From: Legionella gresilensis
GTDB lineage: Bacteria > Pseudomonadota > Gammaproteobacteria > Legionellales > Legionellaceae
Length of the DNA stretch: 64,000 bases
NCBI RefSeq assembly: GCF_900639865.1
Contig: NZ_CAAAHX010000008.1
Span: 110,971-174,970, forward strand
Reading direction: 5' to 3'
The notes under the pieces: generated by a model
What the model was told of the DNA's origin: nothing
Database searches by the model: none
What the model saw: the letters and a program-made list of their open reading frames with translations, nothing else
Program-made: the position numbers and the translations under genes
Shown here: positions 19,251 to 28,900 of the stretch, in pieces
How the letters are laid out: the number at the start of each line of letters is the position of its first letter
Numbering within the stretch: position 1 is the stretch's first letter

Positions 19251-20217
19251 TATTACCCTTGTTGAGGCAGTTACCCAAGCGCTAGCTTACGAATTAGCCG
19301 AGGATGAAAATGTCATTGTATTCGGTGAAGATGTCGGTAAAAATGGTGGGGTCTTTCGTGCGACTGTAGGTTTACAAGAACGCTTTGGTGAACACCGTGT
19401 GTTTGACTCCCCTTTGGCTGAATCAATGATTGGCGGGCTTGCAGTCGGCATGTCAATTCAAGGCTTAAAGCCAGTTGCTGAATTTCAATTTATGGGTTTT
19501 ATTTACCCTGCTATGAATCAAATTATTTCGCATGCTGCTAGAATGCGTAATCGTACCCGTGGTCGCTTACACTGCCCTTTAGTCTTTCGGGCGCCTTTTG
19601 GTGGTGGTATCCGCGCACCAGAACATCATTCCGAAAGTACTGAAGCTTTATTTGCGCATATTCCTGGTTTACAAGTCGTTATTCCTTCATCGCCAAAGCG
19701 TGCTTATGGTTTACTTCTTGCTGCTATTAGAAATCCTGATCCAGTTATTTTTCTAGAGCCTAAGCGTATTTATCGATTAGTTAAGCAACCTGTAGAAGAT
19801 AATGGTGAAGCATTACCTATTGGCAAGTGTTTTACACTTATGCAAGGTGATGATGTAACTCTAGTAAGCTGGGGTGCTAGTATTCATGAAACGATGCAGG
19901 CAGCCAAACAATTAAATGAAGAGGGCTTATCTTGTGAAGTGATTGATGTGGCAACGATTAAGCCATTAGATATTGAGACCGTCTTAAATTCCGTTGAGAA
20001 AACAGGCCGCTGTGTGATTGTGCATGAAGCAGCTAAAACAGGGGGCGTTGGCGCTGAAATTTCAGCTCAGCTCATGGAAAATTGCCTAGATAGTTTGCTT
20101 GCGCCTGTTCAACGAGTCACTGGGTATGATACGGTGATGCCTTATTTTCAACTAGAAAAATACTATATCCCTAGTGTTAAACGAATCAAAGACACTGTTA
20201 TCAGCATAATGGAGTAA
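19243..20217 (+). CDS. pdhB: 2-oxoacid (pyruvate) dehydrogenase E1 component, beta subunit
   Basis: The 324-residue partner of the alpha subunit. Typical features are FGEDVGKNGGVFRAT near residues 27-41, DSPLAESMIGGLAVGMS near 56-72, the RAPFGGGIRAPEHHSES block and the C-terminal transketolase domain with VIDVATIKPLD. The ATG overlaps pdhA by 8 bases and the E2 gene begins 2 bases after its stop, so the three genes form a tight operon. Confidence 0.92.
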   Translation: MPDITLVEAVTQALAYELAEDENVIVFGEDVGKNGGVFRATVGLQERFGEHRVFDSPLAESMIGGLAVGMSIQGLKPVAEFQFMGFIYPAMNQIISHAARMRNRTRGRLHCPLVFRAPFGGGIRAPEHHSESTEALFAHIPGLQVVIPSSPKRAYGLLLAAIRNPDPVIFLEPKRIYRLVKQPVEDNGEALPIGKCFTLMQGDDVTLVSWGASIHETMQAAKQLNEEGLSCEVIDVATIKPLDIETVLNSVEKTGRCVIVHEAAKTGGVGAEISAQLMENCLDSLLAPVQRVTGYDTVMPYFQLEKYYIPSVKRIKDTVISIME

Positions 20218-20219
20218 TA

Positions 20220-21332
20220 ATGAATATTTTTAATTTACCTGATTTAGGTGAAGGTTTACCCGATGCAGAAATTCATGAATGGTTTGTCAAAGAAGGCGAT
20301 ACCGTTAAAGCTGATCAACCATTAGTATCTATGGAAACCGCAAAAGCCGTTGTTGACGTGCCTTGTCCACAAGACGGGGTGATTGCCAAGCTTTATGGTA
20401 AACCGGGCGATGTATTAAAAACAGGTACGCCGCTTGTTGCTTTCGAAGCAACTGCTGCAGCAAAAGCAGATAAAGGAACCGTAGTTGGCAACTTAGAAGA
20501 AAGTCATGATGTAAGTGAAGATAACTTTACAATTGGCGCAAGTAAAACAAATACAACTCGCGCCAAAGCAACTCCCACGGTACGCATGCTAGCAAAAAAA
20601 CTAAGCGTTAACTTAGCTACTTTATTAGGAAGTGGCGAACATGGCATGATTACCCGTGAAGACGTGGAACGCGCGGCCTCTAATCAAACGCAGCTTCCAG
20701 AAGGTTTTGAAGCCTTACGGGGCGTTAGAAGAACCATGCTAAATAGCATGATTCAATCTCATCGCGATGTCGTACCTGTTACTATTTTTGATGAAGCAGA
20801 CATTCATGCATGGACCTCTGAAAGTGATATTACTGTTCGCCTTATTGCAGCACTAACTGAAGCTTGTCAATTAGAGCCTGCTTTAAATGCTTGGTTTGAT
20901 ACACTACATAATGCCCGCAAATGTTTTAAAGAAATGCATTTAGGGTTAGCCATGGATACCGAAGATGGGCTATTTGTACCTGTAATTCATCAGGCAAATA
21001 CCTTATCAGCAACTGAATTACGAAAACAGATTGATGAGTATAAGGAAACGGTCCGTGAGCGCTCGGTCCCTGCTGATAATTTAAAAGGTGCGACCATTAC
21101 TTTATCTAATTTTGGTAAATTTGCCGGCCGCTTTGCCAGTCCTATTATCGTACCACCGACAGTTGCTATTCTTGCCGTTGGTCGTTTATATGAAGCACCA
21201 GTAGTAGACAATGGAAAAGTTGTCGCACATCGCATGCTACCCTTATCATTAAGTTTTGATCACCGTGCGGTAACTGGTGGTGAAGCGACCCGGTTTTTAG
21301 GGGCGGTGATTAAAGCGTTGCAACAAGCTTAA
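20220..21332 (+). CDS. pdhC: 2-oxoacid dehydrogenase E2 (dihydrolipoamide acyltransferase)
   Basis: The 370-residue protein has one lipoyl domain (about 1-80) with the lipoylated lysine in METAKAVVDVP, where Ala replaces the usual Asp before that Lys. A peripheral subunit-binding domain follows (TPTVRMLAKKLSVNLATLLG, about 119-138), then the acyltransferase domain. The catalytic block reads SFDHRAVTGGEATRF; the usual DHRxxDG Asp is Thr, a variant I recall in other proteobacterial E2s. No E3 gene follows, so lipoamide dehydrogenase must come from elsewhere. A terminator follows directly. Confidence 0.92.
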   Translation: MNIFNLPDLGEGLPDAEIHEWFVKEGDTVKADQPLVSMETAKAVVDVPCPQDGVIAKLYGKPGDVLKTGTPLVAFEATAAAKADKGTVVGNLEESHDVSEDNFTIGASKTNTTRAKATPTVRMLAKKLSVNLATLLGSGEHGMITREDVERAASNQTQLPEGFEALRGVRRTMLNSMIQSHRDVVPVTIFDEADIHAWTSESDITVRLIAALTEACQLEPALNAWFDTLHNARKCFKEMHLGLAMDTEDGLFVPVIHQANTLSATELRKQIDEYKETVRERSVPADNLKGATITLSNFGKFAGRFASPIIVPPTVAILAVGRLYEAPVVDNGKVVAHRMLPLSLSFDHRAVTGGEATRFLGAVIKALQQA

Positions 21333-21348
21333 TCTTATATTTCAAATA

Positions 21349-21375
21349 AAAAACCCCGCTTTAGTTGGGGTTTTT
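21349..21375 (+). terminator. Rho-independent terminator of the pdhABC operon
   Basis: AAAAACCCC and GGGGTTTTT form a perfect nine-base inverted repeat around a nine-base loop, ending in a T run 17 bases after the E2 stop. Because both flanks are A/T runs it could also act on the minus strand, though the Gfo/Idh gene there ends further on. Confidence 0.9.
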
Positions 21376-21491
21376 GCTAACATGACTAACTTAGCAATTT
21401 TAGAAAAGTATTTTATCAAACATAAAACTGTTTGAAAAACTGGGATGACAACTCACTTAAAATATAAAATTGTTTAGGCAAATTGATATTG

Positions 21492-22637
21492 CTAAAATAA
21501 ATTTAAATCTACCCAACTACCCTCCCGCATTGCCAAATGTATCGTTTCTAAAAAACACATGCCTCTTATACCTGCATCTAAATCTGGATAATTTAACTCT
21601 CTTTCTTGCTTTTCTAAATTTTTGATAGCTAAATAAAATTGATAATAATGATTAGCAAAAACTTCAATCATTCCTTCGGGATGGCCGGCTGGTAGACGGC
21701 AGTTAGCTAAAGCATTTTCTGAAAGATAGGTATTGTTATTGCCTGCTTCATAAATTTGAATTGGGGCATTGAGGTTGGCGTATTTTAATTGATGATGGTT
21801 AGTATGTTCCCATTGTAAGCTACCCTCTTCGCCTACTACCTGAATAGTTAAATTGGCGCTATCACCAATGGTTATTTGAGAGGCAAGCAAAATACCTTTA
21901 GTACCATTGGTAAATCGTAATAAAATAGTGCCATCATCATCTAATAATCGATTAGGCACACAGGTATTAATTTCAGCAAAGAGAGATTCTGTTCGTAAGC
22001 CAGTAACATACTCTATTAAATGAAACGCATGAATGCCAATATCAGCCATTGTGCCTAATACACCTGCGTAATTTGGATTTTGCCGCCAACTTGCCTGTTT
22101 ATTACTTGGCTCATTAAACTGACTTAACCAGCCTTGAGTAAAACTCACATGTACTTTCCTTACCGCACCTATTTTACCCATTCTAATTTGTTCACGCATT
22201 TCTTTAATCATTGGGTAACCAGCATAAGTATATAAAACATAGCCCAAAAGATTTTTCTCTCTGGCTAAATCCCTTAAAATGATTGCTTCTTCTAAATTAA
22301 GGGTCATTGGTTTTTCTAAAATGATATGAAAGCCATTCTCTAGGGCGACTTTTGCAATAGGAAAATGGAGATGATTAGGTGTAACAATAGAGATAACCTC
22401 TATCCGCTGCTCTTGGGGTAAGCTTTTTTCTTTTTCTAACATTGTTTGGTAATCTGGGTAAATTCTTGATTCATCTAAGCCTAGTGTTTGCCCTAATTGT
22501 TTTGACTTATTAATATCTTGACTAAAGGAACCAGCAACTAAATCATATACATTATCTAATCTCGCAGCATAACGATGGATTGGACCAATCATTGAGCCCA
22601 ATCCACCACCAATCATTCCCCAGCGCAGTTTTTTCAT
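21492..22637 (-). CDS. Gfo/Idh/MocA family NAD(P)-dependent oxidoreductase
   Basis: The Rossmann start LRWGMIGGGLGSMIG and the EKP triad (IILEKPMTLN near residue 103) mark this sugar/inositol dehydrogenase-like family. The substrate is unknown. The open frame extends to 22697, but residues there would be hydrophobic and lie in a repeat element. The ATG at 22637 starts the nucleotide-binding fold directly, giving 381 residues. Family members occur beside ThuA-like proteins, and one lies at 23.6 kb here, so both may act on the same sugar derivative; that link is inference. Confidence 0.85.
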   Translation of the reverse strand: MKKLRWGMIGGGLGSMIGPIHRYAARLDNVYDLVAGSFSQDINKSKQLGQTLGLDESRIYPDYQTMLEKEKSLPQEQRIEVISIVTPNHLHFPIAKVALENGFHIILEKPMTLNLEEAIILRDLAREKNLLGYVLYTYAGYPMIKEMREQIRMGKIGAVRKVHVSFTQGWLSQFNEPSNKQASWRQNPNYAGVLGTMADIGIHAFHLIEYVTGLRTESLFAEINTCVPNRLLDDDGTILLRFTNGTKGILLASQITIGDSANLTIQVVGEEGSLQWEHTNHHQLKYANLNAPIQIYEAGNNNTYLSENALANCRLPAGHPEGMIEVFANHYYQFYLAIKNLEKQERELNYPDLDAGIRGMCFLETIHLAMREGSWVDLNLF

Positions 22638-22673
22638 AGTATTTAATTTGTCCCTAGTAAAAATTATAATTAT

Positions 22674-22798
22674 TATAGGACTTACGAAAAACACCAATCT
22701 CTTCGTTAAAAAACATTTTTAATTCGGTCCTAAGTTATCTAAACTCCCTCATTAAAAATGTTTTTTGCCTTGACCTTGGTATTTTTTGTGAGTCCTAT
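22674..22798. mobile_element. MITE-like element, copy 1 (TATAGGACTTACG ends)
   Basis: The 125-base element is bounded by TATAGGACTTACG on the left and TGTGAGTCCTATA on the right, an inverted pair with one mismatch inside. Its right end (TTTTTGCCTTGACCTTGGTA onward) is nearly identical to the right end of the element at 45.19-45.27 kb. The interior has a second inverted pair around AAAAAACATTTTTAA/TTAAAAATGTTTTTT. It separates the Gfo/Idh gene from the PAS-LuxR gene, so it must carry or flank both promoters. Confidence 0.7.
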
Positions 22799-22856
22799 AT
22801 TATAAATGGTTAGCTTAGCAAATTTAGCTTTATTTGAAATACAGGAAAATTACAGT

Positions 22857-23465
22857 ATGGAAACACTTAATAATTATATTTTTAAGGATTCTGACCTTAT
22901 TAAACAAATTCCTGGCTTTTTATTTGTCAAAGATTTACAAGGTCGAATCATTAACGCAAGCCCTTCCTTTATAGCAGCGACAGGCTATAAGACATTGCGC
23001 GATATAAGCGGCAAGACTGATTTTGATTTACCATGGGCGACTCTTGCGTTGGAATACTTACGTTGGGATCAAAAAGTAGCCAAAGGTTATTTTTTAATGA
23101 ATCACTTAGAACAGCATTGTCATGTGAATTCATCCTATTTTGAGGTTTTGGTCAATAAATCTCCTTTAATTAATGCCGCTGGAGAAATTACAGGTATTAT
23201 AGGTTTATACACTATGCAACCTTATGTTAAAGCCAATAATATTTATTTAGAGACAAATTCACTAGCAATTTATGGGCAACAAAGGAAATGTCTTAAGTAT
23301 CTTATCCAAGGATTATCCGCAAAAGAGATCGCAAAAAAGATGGATCTCTCCCACCGAACAATAGAGTATTATTTACAAATTTTACGCAAGAAACTGGCTT
23401 GTCGAAATAAAGCTGAACTAATTATCAAAGCGAATCGTTTTTTGCAAGCAAATGAATTTGATTAA
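22857..23465 (+). CDS. PAS domain LuxR-type transcriptional regulator
   Basis: A PAS sensor (about residues 10-125, GFLFVKDLQGRIINASPSF) is joined to a C-terminal LuxR/FixJ HTH (IQGLSAKEIAKKMDLSHRTI). Several Legionella regulators have this architecture. The frame extends to an ATG at 22806, but AGGA ten bases ahead of the ATG at 22857 makes that the better start (202 residues). The ligand is unknown. It is immediately downstream of a MITE, so its promoter is probably element-derived. Confidence 0.85.
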   Translation: METLNNYIFKDSDLIKQIPGFLFVKDLQGRIINASPSFIAATGYKTLRDISGKTDFDLPWATLALEYLRWDQKVAKGYFLMNHLEQHCHVNSSYFEVLVNKSPLINAAGEITGIIGLYTMQPYVKANNIYLETNSLAIYGQQRKCLKYLIQGLSAKEIAKKMDLSHRTIEYYLQILRKKLACRNKAELIIKANRFLQANEFD

Positions 23466-23486
23466 CTTTATTTTAATATCACTTAA

Positions 23487-23630
23487 AGAGTTTTTGCCTA
23501 ACCTGTGAATTTTAATTTAGTGCAAGGCGTAAAAGTTTCGAGGAGCGGAGTTTACATGAAGTAAATGAGCACCGCAGAAACGTTTACAACGCGGCAATAA
23601 AGTAAAAGACGCAGGTTAGGCAAAAACTCT
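23487..23630. mobile_element. MITE-like element with 19-base perfect terminal inverted repeats
   Basis: AGAGTTTTTGCCTAACCTG at the left end is exactly repeated in inverted form at the right end. The 144-base element has an interior that folds on itself (GTTTCGAGGAGCGGAGTTTAC...CGCAGAAACGTTTAC) and has no coding capacity. Its last two bases form part of the TAG stop of the adjoining ThuA-like gene. No target duplication longer than two bases is obvious. Confidence 0.75.
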
Positions 23631-24306
23631 AATGATTAAAACTCACTGTCCAATATACAGCATTTACAATTAATTTCTGCATTTGTGGCATAAAATATAT
23701 TGGATAATCTTCATGGCCAGCACGAATATAAACAACTTTACCCTGATTAATTTGCCAAGTTAACACTTCTCGACTTATTAGATTATTATTCCATTTGCCT
23801 TGCATAATGACTTCAGCAGGTGTCGGCACTTCAAAAGGCTCTTCATATATTTCCGTTTGTGGAATAGTAAAGTTACTTATGCCTGCGGCGATAGGATGAT
23901 GCGGTAGCAATATTTCAATGTGTTCAGGCTCGCCGGTGTCTTTGTAGCTTTGCCATTGACCGCTTGCCTTGAGAATTTTTTTAAAGGGTTTAGAAAAATG
24001 TGAGGAATGCAGAGCAATAAATCCCATGCCGTGTTCGATAGCTTCCGTAATTTGATTAGCTATTTCATCTGGTAATTCATGATGTTTTTTATGACCAAAC
24101 CAAATTAATACATCCGCTTGTTTGAGCGTATCTTTTTTAATACCAAAGCTATCATCATTAAAACTTATAGCATGACTATCTATGTCAGCTTTTTCTGTTA
24201 AAAAACTAGCAATATGACCATTAATGCCTATAGGGTATACTTCTTTTGGTTCTGTTCCTTCAGACCATACTAATACTTTAATTAAACGTTTTAAACTTGA
24301 AGTCAT
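23629..24306 (-). CDS. ThuA-like domain protein (trehalose-utilisation family)
   Basis: The 225-residue protein has the class I glutamine-amidotransferase-like fold of ThuA: KVLVWSEG near residues 10-17, DVLIWFGHKKHHEL, GFIALHSSHFSKPF and GHEDYPIYF near 201-209. ThuA proteins act on sugars in Rhizobium, but the reaction is not well established. A strong AAGGAGG precedes the ATG. The stop codon overlaps the end of the MITE, so the native C-terminus may have been altered by insertion. A neighbouring Gfo/Idh gene is a common partner. Confidence 0.8.
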   Translation of the reverse strand: MTSSLKRLIKVLVWSEGTEPKEVYPIGINGHIASFLTEKADIDSHAISFNDDSFGIKKDTLKQADVLIWFGHKKHHELPDEIANQITEAIEHGMGFIALHSSHFSKPFKKILKASGQWQSYKDTGEPEHIEILLPHHPIAAGISNFTIPQTEIYEEPFEVPTPAEVIMQGKWNNNLISREVLTWQINQGKVVYIRAGHEDYPIYFMPQMQKLIVNAVYWTVSFNH

Positions 24307-24407
24307 AATAAACCTCCTTATTTTAGTTAAGGCTTTCCTTCATATAATAAAATTAAGTATGCGCGATTCATATAATGTAAAATTACGTTATTTTTTGATT
24401 TTAAAAT

Positions 24408-25070
24408 TTAAAAAAAATAATAAAGTAAAAGATAAGTACAAATAGGCAGCAGTAAATTGTCTAAACCCTTGCTACAAGCCCCTTCTAACAAAGTAAGAAT
24501 AAGTGCAAGCAACAATGAACTTAATAAAGGAAATGAATCTTTTATTAAGTAAATTGGAATAACAATACAGAAAAAACTAATGATAAAAAAAGCCGCTGAT
24601 CCCTCTAAAGATTTTTTATTGTTAAAGAGGGTATATTGAATACGGTGATATTTAACGCCGATAATACTCGCTGCAGCATCAGCAAGAGAAAGAATTAAAA
24701 CAGGGATAGCAAAGAGTAAATAATTTTCTTTTGTTAAATAGAAAAGCAAAATGATACTGATTGGAAAATAGATTTCTCCTAAAGATAAATGTCTTAAATT
24801 AAAAACTGGATTAAAAGTATGTTTAAGATAAGGCAGACGTAGTATTAAAAAAAATACGATAGTTAAACCCATAATAACGATAACAGATAAAATATTATTA
24901 AATAAAATGGGAAAAGTTAGGCAAGTTAAACCACAAAATATATGGATAAATTTTCTTGAGTATTCTGGGTGAGTGCGGATAAATTTTTGTAATATATATA
25001 AGCTTAGAAATATAGTTAAATAGAGAATGATAAAAAATAATATTGTAAATGGCTTAATTTCATTTAACAC
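24408..25070 (-). CDS. SEC59/phytol-kinase-like membrane protein
   Basis: A 220-residue protein with about seven membrane segments. Motifs RKFIHIFCGL (near 38-47), LADAAASIIGVKYH (near 127-140) and NNKKSLEGSAAFF (near 149-161) match the CTP-dependent dolichol/phytol kinase and phosphatidate cytidylyltransferase-related family. It likely phosphorylates or activates a polyprenol or similar lipid alcohol; the substrate is not known. GTG start with GGAGAG six bases ahead. Confidence 0.75.
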   Translation of the reverse strand: MLNEIKPFTILFFIILYLTIFLSLYILQKFIRTHPEYSRKFIHIFCGLTCLTFPILFNNILSVIVIMGLTIVFFLILRLPYLKHTFNPVFNLRHLSLGEIYFPISIILLFYLTKENYLLFAIPVLILSLADAAASIIGVKYHRIQYTLFNNKKSLEGSAAFFIISFFCIVIPIYLIKDSFPLLSSLLLALILTLLEGACSKGLDNLLLPICTYLLLYYFF

Positions 25071-25150
25071 TAAACTCTCCAGTTCAATCGTCTCCTAATT
25101 CAACCATAAACTGTTATTCTAGGGCGTCCATGTTGACACTTCGCCTTTAA

Positions 25151-25183
25151 GGCCTACTTGCCTTGGCTTGCCCGAGGCATCCA
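25151..25183. repeat. Dispersed palindrome copy with changed stem
   Basis: Reads, on the minus strand, GGATGCCTCGGGCAAGCCAAGGCAAGTAGG: the same layout as the CCGCGG-ACAAG-CCGCGG copies but with both stem arms altered (CCTCGG and CCAAGG). Flanking CCTAC and ATCCA are kept. Confidence 0.55.
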
Positions 25184-25196
25184 AGGGAATATTCAA

Positions 25197-25487
25197 TTAA
25201 GAACAAATTTTATCATATAAAACTTCCCAAGCAGGATTTAATTTTTCAATCAAATTTAATTTCCATTGTCTAGGCCAGTTTTTAAAGCGTTTTTCACGTC
25301 CGGCAGCCACCACATAAAACTCATGTATTTCATAATAGACTAACATATGTACATTATATTTAGCTGTAAAGCCTCTAATCACCGAATATTTATGCTCCTA
25401 GACACGTTTAATAAGATCTGATGTTGAGCCGGTATACAGAGTACCATTACGCCTACTTGCCATGATATACACATAAAATGATTTCAT
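25197..25487 (-). pseudogene. GIY-YIG nuclease superfamily protein, broken by an amber stop
   Basis: From the ATG at 25487 the frame reads MKSFYVYIMASRRNGTLYTG, the GIY-YIG start, then continues to RV and an in-frame TAG at 25398-25400, where related proteins have Trp (RVWEHK). Reading resumes in the same frame with EHKYSVIRGFTAKYNVHMLV to the stop at 25197, giving 96 residues, normal for this UPF0213/YhbQ-like group. A single TGG-to-TAG change explains it. An initiation at 25382 downstream would lose the catalytic core. The change could be real or a sequencing error. Confidence 0.85.
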
Positions 25488-25936
25488 TTCGCTTCCCTTT
25501 TATCGAGTTTGGACTCGACAGGAAAGGTATCATGTCACCGACTCTAATTACATAGGAAAACAACTAAAACAACATGCCATCATTAACCTTGAGATTTTTA
25601 TCTATTAATGAATGAGAGATTTATTAAAATAAAAATTTAAATTAGGCATCTACTGGATGCCTCAAACCAGCCGAGGCACGTTGGCTGGGTATAGTGTTGC
25701 ATGGATATATTTCGGACCTAATTACAACCAAATTAGCCCTTGTCATCCCTGCGCAGGCTGGGATCCATTCATTAATAAGCACTGAGCTAAATTCCACCAT
25801 GGGTTCCCACCTGTACGAGGGATTTATATAGAAAAAGACACCTATTATTTACTCAACAGGGCCTGTAGGTTGTGACAGAACGTTTTGTTTTAACTAAGAG
25901 TATTCGTCTTAACTAAAATAATTTATTTAAAATTGT
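25488..25936. repeat. Gene-free gap with degenerate repeats
   Basis: No gene is seen. At about 25651-25690 there is a decayed palindrome copy (GGATGCCTCAAACCAGCCGAGGCACG). At about 25738-25820 two REP-like pieces lie head to head (TTGTCATCCCTGCGCAGGCTGGGATCC and GGGTTCCCACCTGTACGAGGG), like the paired arms at 14.3 kb. The left part is the probable promoter region of the broken GIY-YIG gene. Confidence 0.5.
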
Positions 25937-28900
25937 TTAAGTTATGCTTAAATTATTCTGCACCACGCTATCCAACGAATGCTCTACTGCATCAACCTTT
26001 TGCATCCGCTGAGTTCGCTGGAAGAAAAATGTAGCTTGACGCGTTGTTATTTTACTTATAGCAAGTTTTATAAGACTAAAAATATTTAATGCAATGTTTG
26101 CTACTATTGGTTTCCATGCTTCCCTATGTTTACTTAACTTATCATCTTCACTATGTAAAAGTGTTTTAAAATTCTCATGAAAAGAAAGAAGCCGCTGTTT
26201 ACGAACTATTCCTCCCCTGATTAGTTCGTCTTCATTTTTCACCAAAAATTCGTCTAAACTATCTTTTAAACGGTAAGCTAAGTCTATAGCAGTTTGACCG
26301 GGGTTAGTTTTGTTGCCTTTAAGATACTCTTTATCATTTATATCAATACCATACTTATGCATACCTTCAATATCGCTATACAAGCTTTTTATTCCCAAAG
26401 CCAGGTCTTTTGTATCATTATTATTAAACAATCTCTTTAAGACAGAGTTAGCGTTCCTAAGACTAACGATGGGTGCATAAATTTCCGAACTAAAATCGTC
26501 ACTGTAGTCAATAGGCAAGGTCTTATCATAATCTCTAACAGCTATTATTAATCTATTCAATAAAGGCTGTAAGTGTTGGCCAGGAAAGTTAAATTTATTA
26601 GTGTTAATAAATTTTATTAATTTTTTGCTATTACCATCGTTAACATAGTTTTCTAAAGCGCTTTTTAATCCTTCTTTGGTTGGGGAACCATTAATAAATA
26701 ACGCACGAGCTTGACTATCCTTCCAAAGCAACGTGTCTTTAAAACTAAATCTTTTTGTACGATTTACCAGATAATCATCTAACTCTTGTTTGAAATCACT
26801 TGCTAATATCATACGCGTTGCAATACGGCTCTGCGCGCTAAATACACAACTCTCTTTAATAGTTAATTCTTTTTTGACTTTATTACGGCTTTGTTCAGTA
26901 TCCTCAATGACTCTAAGTAACTCTTGACCTTCAGCTGCTAATTTATCTTCTGATAAAAAGGATTTTAATTTTGCTATTTCCGAGCTCGCTTTTTTGATAA
27001 ATAAATTTGCTTCCTCTATTTCTTGTCTATATGCTTCATTAATATTTTCTTTATGCACATCAATAATGTTAATAGTCACTCGAGCGCTTTTTTCTTTAGC
27101 TTGATGAATTAAACTTTGAATTTGGTTTTGTAATTTTCCTACTAAGGAAATAGTTAATTCATCAAAATTGGCGGTTATTGCATCCAGTTTTTCTTGTAAA
27201 GACAAAACCCTTATAGATCTAATATTTTCTTCAATTTTTTTAACTTCGTTTTTTATATCCTTAATCTTATTCATTAGTATATTAAAACTAGCAAAACTAG
27301 GTTCTGAATTCTGCAGATACGTTTTAAACAGTTCAGTAAATTGCGCTTTGGTTACTTGTACTTTGGTAATTTCTGCATCAAATAAGTTGACTATTTCTTT
27401 GTGATAAGAATTCGCAAGCTCGGTTAAATCTTTTTGTAGTAATAAACAAAGACTATTTAACTGCTTAAATTTGGCTTCATAGCTACTAGAATCAACTAAT
27501 TTTAATAATAAACTTAATTCTTGTAATTCTTTGCTTATAACTTTTAAACTTGTTTGAAAAACTTCAACAGAAGCTTGCTTGTTTTTAAAGTTTTCGATTA
27601 AATCGGGGGAGTCATCTAATTTATTTTTTAAATCATTAATTTCACTTCCCAAAAGTTGCATTTCTTCTGATAAAGTAATTAACTTATCTAAAATTTGAAT
27701 TTCTTGATGCAAAGTAAATAATTCTTTTTCTTTGTTTTCTACATCCTTAATTTTTCCGTGTAATTGTATCTCTTGCTGTAGAGCAGCAATACTTAAATTA
27801 TCCGCTGTAATTTCTTTATCAATATTTTTTAATTTACTAATTATTTCTTTTAAAGGGTTAGTTATTGATAAAATCTTATGAGTATCTGATGCTAATTTTT
27901 CTAGCCTTTGTAACTTTAACGCATTATTTGCCTTTGTCGATTCACTTTGGAAAATGGAAGGATTAAAAATTTTTCTTAAGCGTTGATAAAATTCTTTCCA
28001 ATGATTTGGAGCCGTAACGACTACATCTGGACAAATAATATCAAAAAATAATTTTTTTATGTGCGGGTTATTAAATGCCTTAGTTTCTTCAAATACACCT
28101 CCAATTTGACTAAGAGGTACATCGCCCTTAGCTGCTGGAATCAGTTTTTTATCTATCCATGAAGAAATTTTGTATAACTCAGCTAATCCTTCATTTTTGA
28201 TATCGTCTTCGTGGGCCTTCTCTAATGTTTCAATATAGGTTATAACGGCTTGGCGCTCTGTATCCGCTAATTGTTCTAAAATCTCAATAATTTCACTTCT
28301 CTTTTCTAAGGGCATATTTCTATTAAGAATAGCTAAAGACTTAGAAAAATCTGCCAGACTTTCTTTAAAATCTAACGTGCTATCATTTACTCTTTTGTGT
28401 AAAATATCTATCTGTTCTTTAGGCTTTAATGCTTGAACTGATGCAAGTTCGTCTTGCTCTGTTTGTAACTGCTCAGGTTTAAAATTTTTACGTAATTCAT
28501 TTATCGAGTGCAGTTTATTTTCTAATATATTCTTAAGTTCATTAACATTGCCTTCACTCATTTTTTTCTCAAATTGAACTTTTTCTTCTAGCTTTTTTAA
28601 CATACTATCTTGTTCAATTAGAGTTATTTCGATTTGCTTAATAACTCTCTTTATTTCAACTAACTGATTATTTTCTATTTCATACAAATGCTGAAACTCT
28701 TTTTGATTTCCATCACCGAATAGAGTGACTAAGTCTTTTGCAATAACTGCATTTACACTGAGCTCTTTTAAATGTTTTTCTTGTAAATCAAGCTCCTGCA
28801 GTAAAGTATGAATTGCCTGTTTTTTACTATCTAACTCAATAATTTTTTTAGCAACGTAATCTAGTTTATATTCTAAATCCTCAGGTAAAATGCCTATTTC

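Noticed and set aside
20320..20350. ETAKA instead of ETDKA around the lipoyl lysine as a possible defect
   Set aside because: The lysine and surrounding turn are intact, and Ala at this place is found in other functional lipoyl domains as far as I recall.
22638..22697. 20-codon N-terminal extension of the Gfo/Idh gene
   Set aside because: It lies in the MITE edge, reads as hydrophobic residues, and family members start at the Rossmann strand.
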